Source: Allomyces macrogynus ATCC 38327
Lineage: Eukaryota; Blastocladiomycota; Blastocladiomycetes; Blastocladiales; Blastocladiaceae
Assembly: GCA_000151295.1 (NCBI GenBank)
Contig: GG745337.1
Span: 1,310,998-1,374,997 of the forward strand
Length of the DNA stretch: 64,000 nucleotides
Reading direction: 5' to 3'
A program made the position numbers and the translations under genes. Of this stretch, positions 22,685-34,250 are shown piece after piece. Under the pieces are notes generated by a model. That model ran no database searches, was not told the DNA's origin, and worked only from the letters and a program-made list of their open reading frames with translations. Within the stretch, counting starts at the first letter, position 1. Each line of letters opens with the position of its first letter.

Positions 22685-25599
22685 CTAATTTGAAGATGAC
22701 GGTGATGGTGCTGGACCCGTCGTGGGGAACGCGTTTTCCCAGTCGGCCTGGAATGGTGCCGCACTTGTTGGCGCTCCTGCGATCGCGTTGGCGAGCGGCT
22801 CCGAGTCGCTGAAACTCGTCTTGGTCGGGCTCGGCGCGATCGAGTCCGAGTCGGTCCCGCCGCGCGCGGTAAAGGGGCTGCGGATCAGATCGCTGCAAAT
22901 GTACAGACGTTCAGATCAGTTCGTCGCCGTGGTATTCCGCTCCACAAGTGCGTCAACGTACCCGCCCCAATCCAAATCCTCCTCGTCATCCTCATCATCA
23001 TCCACGGTAAACCCAAACCGGTCCGGCAACTCGCCCGAAATCTGCTGGCACAAGTACCGCGCAAACTGGTCCGACGACACACCTCCGGCCACTTCCAATG
23101 CCGAATCATCCTCGTCCTCCTCTGCTGCCGCCGTCGCCGCCCCTGCTGCTGCCCCGGTGAACGTACTCAACCCCCCAAGCGCCGACGGCCGCACGCCACC
23201 CAACGGCCTGGCCTCACGCTCGCGTGTTTCGCGGAACGTGCGCGTCACGTACTCTTGCCAGTCTTCGGTGCGCAGCATTTCTGTGAGTTCCAGACGCATG
23301 GGCTCGTCGCGGTCGAGAAAGGCCACGACCACGTCGGCGATGAGCGTGATGTGGCCCATGAATCCGAGCCGCACGCCTTTTGGCCGCTCGGCCTCGTAGT
23401 CGGACGCGCGTTGCGCGCGCGGGATCCGGCGCGTCAGTGCGCCGTCACGGAGCAGACTGAGCGCAAGCAGGCGGCACTTATCGGCAGGCCCGTTGAGCAC
23501 TTGCAGGACCATATCGTAAACGATCCCATGCAGGAGATTGTTCCACGGGAAGTAGAAGAACAAGTCGAGCGACGTGACGAGAATGCGCGTCGAGACAAAC
23601 GCCTGCCGCAATGCCGCTTGCAACTCCTCGCCCGACAAGCCCGCCAACTCGGCGCGCCGCTTCTCGAGCGCGACGGACTTTTGCGAACTCGTCGCGGTGG
23701 GCGTCGACGCATCGCTCGAAATCCCCGCAGCGGCAGCAGCCGCGGGGTCCTCCTTGAACGTGACTGTCGGCACGGGAGTCGGCGGCCCGTGACTGCCATT
23801 GGCCGTGACGACGGGCGACGGGCGTGGGGTCGCGTGGTGTACGGCGACCGACGCGGCCATGGACGACGTGCGCACGGGCGCGGCCAGCGAGTCGGCCGTG
23901 CTCGATCTTGCAACCACGGCCACGGATGACGATGCGGTAGTTGGCGTTGATTCGTTCGACGTGGGGCTTACGGGCACGGCGGCCTCTGCGACGGCCGGCG
24001 GTAACTCGGCCGCAAGTTCGGACGCGAGCGTGTCGAGGACTGACAGGTCCGGGGTAATAATGGCATCGCCCGTGGCGGCATCGAGGACCGGGTCCATGAT
24101 GGCCTCGTCGATCGCGCACCGCAACAATTCGGCGAGCAGTTCACACAGCCGCAGCCGCGCTTGTCCGAGCGGGATCTTTTTCGGGTTCGTTGGATCGTAG
24201 CTCGGGTTATCGCGGATGCCGTACGCGTGACTGAGCAGGATTTGCTGAAAGTCGGGCAAGTGCAGCGTGAGCGCGCGAATCATGGCGCACAGGTTCATCG
24301 GCACGGGGCGGTCGGCCGATGCCGCGTTGCCGTCACCGTTATCACCACCACCACCACCGGCCGGGTCGCCGCCGTTATTGGTGGACGCGAACATGGCCGA
24401 CATGTCGGCCGAGTTGCGGCGGATCAGTTCGACGAAGATGGCCACGCCGTTGACGAGCGACGACGCCGGGTGCGGCGCGTGCACGTCGAGCATGAACCCG
24501 ATCAGCTGCGAGACGACCTTGGCCGATTTCAGTTCGCCTACGAGCGGGTTCGCGTCCATGCGGCCGACGTCGCCGGAAATCGCCTGGATCATGGCAATTA
24601 TATCGAGTAGAGCGGACGAGGCCGTGACGTGCACGTCGAGCGACTGGTTCGGGTCGAGGTACGCGACGAGTTTCGCGATCAGGCCCTCGGATTGCAGCCA
24701 CGCCATGGACCCGACGGCTTTACCTTCGACGAGTTCCTCGACGCCCACAAGTTTCAGGAGAAGGTCCATGACGTTGGCATTGTCCATGGCGTGTGTCACG
24801 AGCCGCGCAACAAAGCCGGGCACTTGCTTGAGGCATTCGAGCATGAGCTTGGTCTTGCGAATCAATAGGTTCGACATGATCTTGGACCAGTGCGCGGCCT
24901 GCACGGGGTTCACGGGGATCGGCAGGTCGAGAAAGGAGAGGAGCGCGGCCATGTGTTCGGGCGTGGCGAGGACCACGTCGAGCAGGTCGGTCATGTCGCT
25001 GGAAAAGATTTCCGTGACGAGGTAGGGGTACCTGTTCGAATGTTTTTGGGTGGTGAGCAGCGGGCGCAATGAGAACAAGAAGAAGTCTTCGTGCCGTACT
25101 TGATCAGCAGCTTTTCCTGCCGCGCGGCGAGGGCCGTCGGCGAGAGGGGCGGGCTGCCGTCGTTCCCGGCTGGTGCCGCCGCGTTCGGATCCGCGCTGCC
25201 CTCGCCATTGGCGGCATTCGGGCTCCCAGCGGCAGGATCGCCCGCGTTGGTCGTGCCGTCATTATTGGCATCGTTGAGGCCGAGCTGAATGGGCACTTGG
25301 TGCAAGTGGGTGACAAAGCGCAGCAGCTGGCCGGCCGTCGCAGGGCGGCAGAAGCTACACACGGAACGGACGGAGAGTGCACGCGCACGCAGCGGTTGGC
25401 ATCATTATCTGGAAGGTGGACACGATCCGGGCGCGGTAATTCGATCGACGGCGGCGTACTATTCGACGAGGCGCGAGTAGCTGATTTTGCAGTGCTGCAG
25501 CAGCTCGGGTTCGTCGAGCACGTCCTCGAGCGCCACGTCGTCCTTGTCGAGCAGCGAGTCGAGCGCGGATGCGGCGGCGCCGCCAAAGCGCCAGAACAT
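22685..25599 (-). CDS. SAPS-domain protein, SIT4-associated/PP6 regulatory subunit
   Basis: Four exons are inferred: 25599-25460, 25354-25100, 25031-22962 and 22892-22685. They add up exactly to 890 codons plus stop. Introns are 105, 68 and 69 bp and all start GTACG. The N-terminus MFWRFGG, the acidic run LDKDDVALEDVLDEPELLQHC, LVEYFCRP and KYPYLVTEIFSSDM are hallmarks of the SAPS family. These helical-repeat proteins scaffold the Sit4/PP6 phosphatase in nutrient and cell-cycle signalling. The middle of the protein has a long Ser/Thr/Ala linker. The last exon supplies a short conserved-looking acidic and aromatic tail (ADWENAF). The stop codon occupies 22685-22687, and the right inverted-repeat arm ends at 22680, so the duplication landed in the 3' flank without breaking the coding region. 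Its 3' UTR must now be read from repeat DNA. Confidence 0.85.
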
Positions 25600-26203
25600 G
25601 GTCGAGCTGGCGGCGGGGAAAGTGTGGTCGTAGGGCGCGTCGCTGCAGGCGGAGGAGGTCGCGTTGCTGGTGTGCGCGTGCTGCTTGCGCGTGCTGCTTG
25701 CGCGTGCTTCTTGCGCGTGCTACTTGCCGGGGTGGTCGGGTCGGATCGCGGGGCACGAGCGGGCGCGAGTGCTCACAAGTGCTCGTCGTTGAGAATTGCG
25801 GCCAGCAAGAGGTGGCCGCTGTCGTCGTCGTCGTCGTCTTCGCCGCGGTGCTCGCGGCAACGTTACAAGGAGAGCTTCCACTGCAGTACCGTTCAGCGTT
25901 GCTGGCCAGGCCGCACACGACACGTGACCGCGCCAAACGACTGATCGTCACAAATGATGCTTGCTTCGCCTTCTTCGCCTTCGTCGTCCCTTTTCGTCGG
26001 AGTCGACCTCGTCCTCGCCGGGGATCCGCACCGCAACCCGGCTCGCAACTCGCTGCAACGTGCCGGCGCCGCGCGAAGCACCACGAGCGCCGTGACCCAG
26101 GGCGAGCGCTGCACGTGGTTTCAACCGACCCGACCCAACTCGCCCAGCAACTGGGCCTTTGCTCAACTCGCCCTCGACGTCCGCTGCCACCGCCACCGTC
26201 ACC
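25600..26203. promoter_or_regulatory. Divergent promoter region between SAPS gene and DRC2 gene
   Basis: This 604-bp region has to drive both the minus-strand SAPS gene and the plus-strand DRC2 gene. It contains the 13-bp tandem repeat. No TATA box stands out. Confidence 0.5.
25673..25724. repeat. 13-bp tandem repeat, four copies
   Basis: The unit TGCGCGTGCTGCT occurs twice perfectly and then twice with one change each. It lies 74-125 bp upstream of the SAPS start codon, in the promoter or 5' leader, and contains a repeated CGCGTG core. Confidence 0.85.
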
Positions 26204-28028
26204 ATGGCCAAGAAAAAGAAATCCGCGGGCGTTGCCAAGACCGAGGCCGACATGCTCAAGACCGACGAGCAGCGCCGCAAATACGCCGAGATGCAGTTGG
26301 CGCGGCGCAAGGTAGCGCTCTATCTCTTTGCTGAGACGACCCGCCGCACCATGAAGCGCAAGGCTGATAACCGCCAGGCCCCGTTAGGACGCGTTTGCCA
26401 GAGAAGAGCGCGCCGCCAAACTCAACGCGCTCAAGATCCAGAGCCAATGGCGCGACATTATGAAAAAGGGTCCATAGTCTCGATTTCCCTCGCTTCGAAT
26501 GCCCGAGCCTTCCTTTCTGATGATCTCCACCCCTCCACCAGCCAAGAGCGAGGCGCTCATCCACCAGCTCGAAGTTCTGCGCCAAGTGCACGACCGCCAC
26601 GTCGACCGCAAGCACTACGACATTCAGCAGCTGGCCGCGACACTGCATGAGACCGACGAGCAGTACGACACGGCCTACATGGCGCACCTGCAGAACCTCG
26701 ACAACTTGCTCGACTTGCAGTACAACCGGCTCGACGCCTTGCAACGCGATTTCGAGTCGGAGCTCAAGGACTTGGAGCTCGAGTTTGGGTCGGAGCGGTA
26801 CGTCTTCCACAATGAACTTGCTCACGGACCGAAAGGACCGAAATACTGACCCGATCCACAAACGACACCAGCGCCCTCCTCCAGTCGCAGCACATGCACG
26901 AGAAAAACAACCTGCTCGGCGTCATCTACCGGCTCGACGCCGACTTTACCGATACCGAGGCCGACGCGCGGCACGAGTACCAGTCGTCGCGCGACGACGT
27001 CAAGAACAAGAACCTTGAAGAAAAGCACGCCCTGCGCATCCAGCTCGAAGGCACAATCGAGGACCTGTGGAAACAGTTTCAGCAGGCGCTCGCCAACTAC
27101 AATGCGGCGACCGACGAGCGCAAAAAGCAATTCGAGGAACTCAAGGCCAAGGACGAGCAGTCGGCGGCACTCATCGAGACGCAGTTGCGCAAACTCGGGA
27201 AGTTGTCGGAACTGATCGCGTCGCTGAAGCAAAAAATTGCCGCCAATGCGCGCGAGGCCGAGGCGGCGATTGCCGCGTTACGTGCGTCCAAGGAACGCGT
27301 CGTGAACGATTTCCAGACGCTGAAACGCAAGATGAACGGGTACCGCGATGACGAAAAGCGGAAACTGATTGAATTGACGCGGCTCGCATCGGTCTCGACG
27401 AAACGGCTCCAGCAGCGCGTGCAAATGGCCGAGAAGATCATCAAGCTCGCAGAAATGAACTCGAAACTCGAGACCGAGCAGGAGAAACTCGTGTGGGCCA
27501 TGGCGCGCGACGCCGTCGCACAACCGGGCCAACCGGCCGCCGTCGTTGCCGACCCGGACGCCATTGCCGACCTGTCCGAGTACCTGACGGACCTGCAAAT
27601 GAGCAACGCGCAAGTCGTCGACGCGAATGCACTCGGCGACGCACCTAACGCGATCCATGCCGCGCTCGAGGAAAAGGCCGTCTTGACCAAGTTTCAGAAA
27701 CGGTACAATAAGGTCTTGCTCGATAAGTTGGCGCTCGAGGCGCGGCGCGAGACGCTGGCGCGCGAGACGAGCGCTGCGCGCGGTGCTCAAGGCCTATCTC
27801 GACGGAATCAGCGTGCAGCAGAATATCATGGACGAGGCGAACCCGCTCGTCGTCGTGAATGGCAAGACAAACGTGTTGCTGTACGTTTTATCTGGTTGGC
27901 GGCGGTTTGGGCGGACTGGATCTCACTGCGTGTGCATGTCGACATGTAGACCGAAACGAACGTCCAAGGTCATCACGGTCGTCGAGGGCGCACAGGCCTA
28001 CAAGAACAGCGCGCGCATCCTGCAATGA
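26204..28028 (+). CDS. DRC2: Dynein regulatory complex subunit 2 (DRC2/CCDC65-like), one frameshift
   Basis: Five exons are inferred: 26204-26311, 26388-26469, 26542-26797, 26872-27880 and 27950-28028 (about 510 residues). DRC2 is a coiled-coil subunit of the nexin-dynein regulatory complex that links outer doublets of motile flagella. The order of conserved blocks matches CCDC65: MAKKKK start, LNALKIQSQWRDIMKK, a long coiled coil with YMAHLQNLDNLLDLQ, then NLEEKHALRIQLEGTIEDLW and FQQALANYNAATDERKKQFE, and YLDGISVQQNI near the end. The exon total is one base more than a multiple of three. The shift lies at about 27768-27780, between LARET and LRAVLKAYLDG, where one extra base breaks an otherwise perfect coiled coil. 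An error or a recent mutation is equally possible. The gene is strong evidence for a swimming stage. Confidence 0.88.
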
Positions 28029-28167
28029 CGGCGGCTCGATACGGCGCGGTACTCGGTGTGGACTGGACGTTGGTGGAGATGGCATGGCACTCATTTCTTA
28101 TTTTTACACCAATGACCGCGAGGGCATCACCAAAAACCGAGTCACGACCAAAAAAAAATCGCATCGC

Positions 28168-30556
28168 CTAAGCCTCCAACGGCTTGGCCCAGACCCTCGC
28201 ACGCACCAAAACGCGACCGGACCTCCGGTCTGCGACCCCGGGCCAGAACGTAAACTGCACGCGCGACTGGCCGGGCACAACGGGCCCCATCGCATCGAGC
28301 TCGCTGATGTCGTCGCTGCCGGCAGCGTCGGCGGGCGGTCGTGCGTCTTGCGGCAGGAGCGCGTCGGGTGATCTCGCACCACCGGCACCGTCTCCGGATA
28401 TGTCGGTTTCGGCTTGCCTCACGGCAGGCACCGACCAGTCCATGCGTTCGGCATCGACCGGCGAGTTGGTCGGGGGGAAGACAAACACCAAGCTCGGGTC
28501 CATGGCTTTGACCGCGAGCACAACGTCGACCGTGCGTTCCACAAACCTCCTTGCGCGATCGGCGCCGAGTCCCGGGATCCGGTGCACCGCAAACAATCGA
28601 ATCAAGTCGGTCGCTGTCTGCGCCATATCGTCGCGCAAAATGGCAAGGAACGGCGCGCGTGTCGCGGATCCCGGTTCAGCAAGCGTGTGCAGTGCCGAAT
28701 ACAATTCGCCCGGCAAGATACTGGTCGCGGCGGTTTGCGCGTAGGACGGGTGGTGCGTGAAGATGAACCGCGTGAAGGCCGGGACCTTGGATTCGACGAG
28801 GAACCGCGTGCGGACAAAGTGCGCAAAGAGCAGGTCAGCAAGTTGGAAGAGAAGTGCCGCCTTGTGCGCGACGAGCGGCGGTGGGCATTCGCCCGTCAGG
28901 TAGAGACTCGCGCGAGAGATCGGCCGCGGTTGCAGCGCCGGGGCGGTGCCGTCGGTGGCGGCCGCGGTCGGGTGGAGCATGGGGGAGAGCAAGAAGGCTT
29001 GGCCCGTCAGGGCTTGCAAGATGGTCAAGTGCGCCTGGTCAGTGGGGGACAGCCGGTGCAGGTGCGCGTCGACGAGGTGGAAGACCCACGACTGGTAATC
29101 GGTCCAGACGTCGACCAGGTCGGGCACGTTGAAGTTGGGAATCGACTCGGGTCGTGATGGGTCTGTTCAGAAATGGTCAGGTCAGAACCGCTTTGTGTCA
29201 GCGAGAGGAAAGACGAGCGCACCAGGTGCAGGCACAATATCGGCAGCAACAATCACAGACTCGCCCAATCGATGCTGCGAGACGGTGAGTTCCGTGGTCG
29301 AGGTGGTAGACGGCGAGAGCGGGCGTGACGACATGGCCATGGGCGCAAACGGCATCAGGGCCGGTGCCGCGCGCATCGAATGGTGAGAATTCTTGGTATG
29401 GTAGTGAACTGGGTGCTTTTTTCGTCGGCGATAAATGAGAAACGCGGCAGCCGCGGTAATGACGAGGATCGACGACTACAAACGGACAAACGCGAGGGTC
29501 AGGCGAGATCCGCTTGACGAATTGCGAGCAAACGCATACCAGCGAGCCCGCAATGATACTGGCTGTTGCCGACCCTCCCGACGAGGCCACCTCGTCTTTC
29601 GTTCCAGCAGTGTTGCTGGGTCCCGCAGCGGCCGTCGGAACCAAGGCCGGGACCCACTTGGACGGTTCGGCCGTCGTGGTCGGCAGTCCCGTCAGCGTGA
29701 GCGGGCACAAGCGCAGACCCGTTGGCGTTGCGGATGCGCTGGTCAGTCCTGCGCTGGCCGCCGAGAGGCCCGCCGCGTCGGTCGGTTGCTCGCACACCCA
29801 CTGCTGGCCGAGCCCCCAGCACCCAAATACGGTCGCGTCGGTGGCCACGACAACGGGGGTCGTAGGAGTCGGGAGCGTCGACGTCGAAGAGGATGTGGAC
29901 GTGGATGAGGATGACGAGGAACTGCTGGTATCGGACGGCCGCTCCGTGGGCGGGACCAGCGTTGCGGATTGGGCCAAATCATCGACGACTCGTCGTGGTG
30001 CACCCGGGACAATCGCGGTCGAGGTGCCGTTGACGCTTGTCGACGGCAGCGTCGTCGTGTTAACGACACTGGGCGGATCGCCAAGCAGCCGCTGCCCAGC
30101 GAGCGGGCACTTGTCGGAAACGGGACACGCCTGGTTCGCGACCGAACCGTCGGTGCAAAAGAAGAGGCGCGCGTCAAACTGCGGGAACTGGAGGCAGCCG
30201 GCCATGACCTTGTTCTGCCACGAGGCCATAACAGCAGCCGTCAGGTTGGCCTGCACGGCCGTAAACGGCGTGGTCGGTCGGCCCTGGCCTGTGTAGAGAA
30301 AACTCGCCCATTCGAGCGTCAGATCGCCGAGCCGGCGCAGCGGATACTGGTGGCAGGCGCGGATGTTGGAGTTGGTCACATCGACGAGCGTGCGTGTGGG
30401 TGCCGGCGTTGTGGAGGGCGACGTGGTGGTCAAAGCCGTTCCGGTGCCGCTTGTCAATGTCGGGCGCGTGGTGCCATCGGTGCTCTTGCTGGAGCTGGAT
30501 GTGATGGGCGGCGAGGGTGTGGAGGTTGGTGGGCCAGGCGGGCTAGGCGAGGCCAT
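28168..30556 (-). CDS. Single-pass membrane protein with Ser/Thr-rich and Cys-containing ectodomain (paralogue 2)
   Basis: Three exons (30556-29540, 29475-29223 and 29162-28168) give 754 residues; introns are 64 and 60 bp. The ectodomain has Ser/Thr/Pro-rich stretches and a compact part with several cysteines (ACHQYP, AGCLQFPQF, FFCTDG, ACPVSDKCPL, FGCWGLG, WVCEQ). The transmembrane helix (IIAGSLSSILVITAAAAFLIY, then RRRKK) is split by an intron at the position used in the gene at 12678-14835. The 60-bp second intron removes an in-frame stop (29182-29184), so the third exon belongs to this gene rather than being a separate one. The cytoplasmic domain begins DLVDVWTDYQSWVFHLV, and ends FWPGVADRRSGRVLVRA. 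It is clearly related to that of paralogue 1. No signal peptide is visible at this start. Role unknown; a surface sensor is a reasonable guess. Confidence 0.75.
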
Positions 30557-31231
30557 TGTGGAGATGCTGGTGGAGCGCGGCGCCGCCGTCCGGCGACTCG
30601 TTGGCTGGCGCGCGCGGTCCAGAGTGCAGCAAGTTGCAAGGCGCGGAGTGCCGTTGATCAGCAGCGAGCAAGGATGCAAAGTTGTTGGACTCGGTCGAAT
30701 GGAATGGTGCTGGTCCTGGTGTGGTCGGGTGCTCTCAGCAGCGGGCGCAGCGTGGGGGCAACCATCGAGTGGCGCCGCGAGTGGCGGTGTGGCGCACCAA
30801 GCGCCAGGCTGCTTCCCTGGCCGCCGACATGGCCGCTTTGGGCGCTGCAGCAGCACTGCGAGTCTTGCTTTCACCGCTCCCATGCGTGGATCACGCCCGC
30901 TCGTCCCCCACCGCGCGCGTCTCCCACCGCGATGGCCAAGATGGCCCGCGGCGGCAATCGAGCAGAAGCGACCTCATACTGCAAGGACGAGCACGAGGAC
31001 GAGTACGGGCACATGGGTTCATGCCACCCGATGCTGGTCGTCCCTCCGTCCACCTGCCCCGCTCGCGCGCCCGCCCCCCTCCCCGAGCAACCTGCACAAC
31101 ACGAGCGCCATTTTGCACCCTTGTTCCGTTTGTGGCTCCTTGTTTCCGCATCGTACAGTGCTGAGCCGCCAACCTACCCCCTGCTCGGCCGCCAAGCCGC
31201 CAGGCCAGCGATATTTGCAGCCAATCCCAAG
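30557..31231. other. Divergent intergenic region
   Basis: This 675-bp gap lies between two divergently transcribed membrane-protein genes and should contain both promoters. I see no exon or repeat in it. Confidence 0.5.
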
Positions 31232-33840
31232 ATGCCCGCCAACCATACAACCGCTCGCCCTCCCGACTCGCCACACATCCTGCTGCAGCATCATGGCGAT
31301 GGTGGCACCAACGATACGATTATTCATGACGGCCAGAGCCGCGGCAAGGACGATACCGACTCTTCCGCAGTGCTCGGCGTCTACGACAGCGCCGGCCACC
31401 TCGTTGACACACTGCCGCACTCGCAAGTCGAGCCCTTTACGCTCGACACGCTCGACGCCCTCATCGAACAGCGCGAGGCCCTCGGGAAGAGCCTGCTCCT
31501 GGCCCGCGTGGCCACGCTCGCCGACCCAGACGCAGTTGCGGTGGAACACAGCGACGTGCGCTACTTTTACTATGACGCGCACTGTCCGTATAGCTAGCTC
31601 TCTGTGATCGATTGCCGCTGAGCAGCTGGGCTACCCCTCACACTGACGCCATCGCCCGCATCTCGCATCTCGGCAATGAATAGGCCTCAACAAGATCCTG
31701 TTCCGGTGCTACGGCCGCGACCAGGACTACCTGTTCCGTCTCTACGCGCTCAACCCGATGACCAACACCGATATTGTCGGCGACGTCGACTACTTTATCG
31801 TCGAGCGCGAACCCATACCCGTGTTCGTCCGCCCCGCAGTGCACGTCGGCACTGCTCCACCCAAATCGCTGCCCGATCCGGACCCGGATGCGATCGTGAC
31901 CCCGTCGGGCGTGCTCACACTGACTGACGATGCGCGCGCGACGTTGTCCGACATTGCCGCCGTCTCGGCCGCGCGCCGGCCCTCGATCATGTCGACGACC
32001 AGCGAGACCGGGTGCCTGGTTCACACTGCGCAGTCCTCGACGACGACGACGATGGGTCGGACGAGTCGCTCCCGCCGCAGCCACAACCTACCAGTCCGTC
32101 TGCGCACCCGCTGCCGCTTTCGCGCACCGCCTCGGCACGCAGCACTGTTGCAATACCCGCACTTCCGGCAGCGTCGTCGTCGGGGACCGAATCCGCCGTG
32201 TCGCGCCAGTTTGCGGCGCTTATGGAACGCAGCCTGGGCGCGAATGTGTCCGGGATCAAGATTGCCGAACTGGTTGGGCCCAACCTCGACCGCGTGCTTG
32301 CGCGGTCGGCGCACCACCTCCAATCCACAAGCGGCGTGGTCGCGCCGAGTGGGAAGGCTGCGGCGAGTACGTTGATGGTACATGTCAGCACCAAGTCGAG
32401 CGACTCGATCTTGGCCAAGACGATGCCGGCGGCGCCTGCGCGGTACGATCGTGCTAATTTGGATAGCAGAGCAGAGTACGAAATGGTTGAGTTTGACCCG
32501 CTCCCCTCCCTTCTTCACTCCGCTCGCGTAGCGTGCAAACCCGATCGTCGCAGCTCGACCCATCACCCGCGACCAAGAACCCCACCCACCGCGCGATCCC
32601 GCGCAGCGTCGACAATATTGCCAAAAAGACGACTCTGATGCGTCCGAAACGCACCGTCAGTGACCGTGCCCCCGCCGCCCCTCGCCATCCCTGTCCCGAT
32701 GCTTCCCCGTCGCGTCCTGCATCAGCCGTGCGGTCCGACTGCCATCTCGAAACCGCGCAGGCACCCTTGGACCGGCTGACTTCAACACTGGCTGTGACCA
32801 CAACTCCGCTCCACCTGCGTGCGTCTGTCACGCAGCTTGGGACGTCGGGCGGGGATGTAAGAGCGGCGAGCGCATGGAAAATGACGTTACGCGCCAAGAC
32901 CGCACAGGGGCCGCCAAGACCGGCGACGTCGGCGGACACGATTGCGGCGCAGTCCAAGAGTGCCGCTGGAGCTGATGCGGCGATGCTCGGGTCTCGAACG
33001 AGCGTGGCGGCGACAACAGCGACGCCGGTCATCGCCCCAGGATCAAAACGGCCAAGCACGCCGCGCTCCACGTCGAGGGGCCCCACATCGCACGGCGACA
33101 CGATCCAGCCGCGCATCATTTCTGGCGTGCGCGGCCTGACGCGCCCCGGCCTGCGGTCGATCCCGCGCGAACGAAGCACCAGCACCGACTCGCTCCCCAC
33201 CACCCCAACTCCGACGTACCGCGCCGTCTACATTGGGTCCGACGACGACTATCTGGCGCTCGGCCACATCCGGCACCTGTTCGCTGCCAATGCCGTGAGC
33301 GCCGAGGACATGCGTCTGTTCCCCATCCCGCCCGAGGTCTTGCTCGAAGAAGGGATTCTCTTGCCGGACCTCGTCAACGATCCGGACCTCCTGGCCATGA
33401 CCAGCGGCGCAACACTCGACGCGAATACACTCCCGTTGACGCCGCGGTATGGGACTCCTGCACGGTCTGCGTTTCTTGCACTGCAGTGGGACCGGTTACG
33501 TGGTGGACCGACAGTTCGACGACGGCGGACGGTCGGTGCAGTCGCGGCGCTCGGACTGTGTGCGTTGGCGTTGCAGGTGATGGTGGACCCGCATGCGCCG
33601 CTCGTGGCGCTGGTCGCGGTCGCGGTGGCCTTGATTGGCGTGGTTGCGCTGATAGCGGTGCTGGAACGCGCGGCATGCGTGGGTCGTGGGGTGGTGGAGA
33701 ATGAGGAGATGCCGGCCACGAGTGCACTGCCGGATGGGGTGTCGGAGGGGGTCGCGGGCGAGGAGATGGCGGCGTGGGATACCGGGTCGGAGGAAAGTGT
33801 AGCGAGCGGGGTGCGGGCACCGCCGCCGGGCCAGGGATAA
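31232..33840 (+). CDS. Unrecognised protein with C-terminal membrane anchor, one frameshift
   Basis: Exons 31232-31583, 31684-32442 and 32532-33840 would encode about 806 residues. The first 170 or so residues look like a folded domain: AVLGVYDSAGHLVDTL, FTLDTLDALIEQRE, YFYYDAHC, LNKILFRCYGRDQDYLFRLY and NPMTNTDIVGDVDYFIV. I do not recognise the family. A long Ser/Thr/Ala/Pro-rich linker follows, then a second ordered-looking segment (VYIGSDDDYLALGHIRHLF). Two adjacent hydrophobic helices (AVAALGLCALALQVMV and APLVALVAVAVALIGVVAL) lie close to the C-terminus, suggesting a hairpin or tail anchor facing the cytosol. Exon 2 lacks one base: between about 32010 and 32045 the frame switches from SETGCLVH to VLDDDDDGSDES. 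The shift is in low-complexity sequence. Confidence 0.6.
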
Positions 33841-34250
33841 AGTCAGGGTTCGGGTAGTCAATGAAGGTTGCCTTAGATAGCAACGGTTGAGGGTCGTTCT
33901 GGCGAGCAGATCAGGGCGCGGCTGATTGCGACGACGATGCGGCCGCGTCGGCCGCGTTGACGAACGGCAGCTGCACCGGGACAGCGTGGCGAGAAAGGTG
34001 CATGGTGCACGAGGCGTCCTGCCGCGGTCGCTTGCACAATGGCGCACACGCCTGCCTCGTCCATCACTCCAGCATGACACCAGTGTCACTTTTGCCGCCA
34101 TCACCCGAGTCGGTTTGCGCGACCAACCAAATCGTCCAAATCGACAACATCGACTGCGAGACCACAGCGTCGTCACCATCAGCACGGATCCGGGCCCGCA
34201 CTGGCCGCAATCTGCAGAAACTGGCCGCCCGAGCGAAGCAGCCGATCAGA
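33841..34250. other. Intergenic region upstream of the TPX2-like gene
   Basis: This is a 410-bp gap between two plus-strand genes. Its 3' half is open in the frame of the next gene, but the first in-frame ATG with a good coding continuation is at 34251. Nothing else is recognised. Confidence 0.4.

Noticed and set aside
21339..22898. A long minus-strand open frame (over 500 codons) crossing the right edge of the inverted repeat, and its counterpart at 1303-2880
   Set aside because: It is antisense to the reductase B gene, Arg/His/Pro-rich, and has no domain. It changes content at the repeat junction. High GC makes such shadow frames common here.
28168..29127. A separate gene starting at 29127
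   Set aside because: There is no ATG at its start (GTG), the frame is open upstream to a CAG acceptor, and joining to the preceding membrane-protein exon gives the same architecture as its paralogue.
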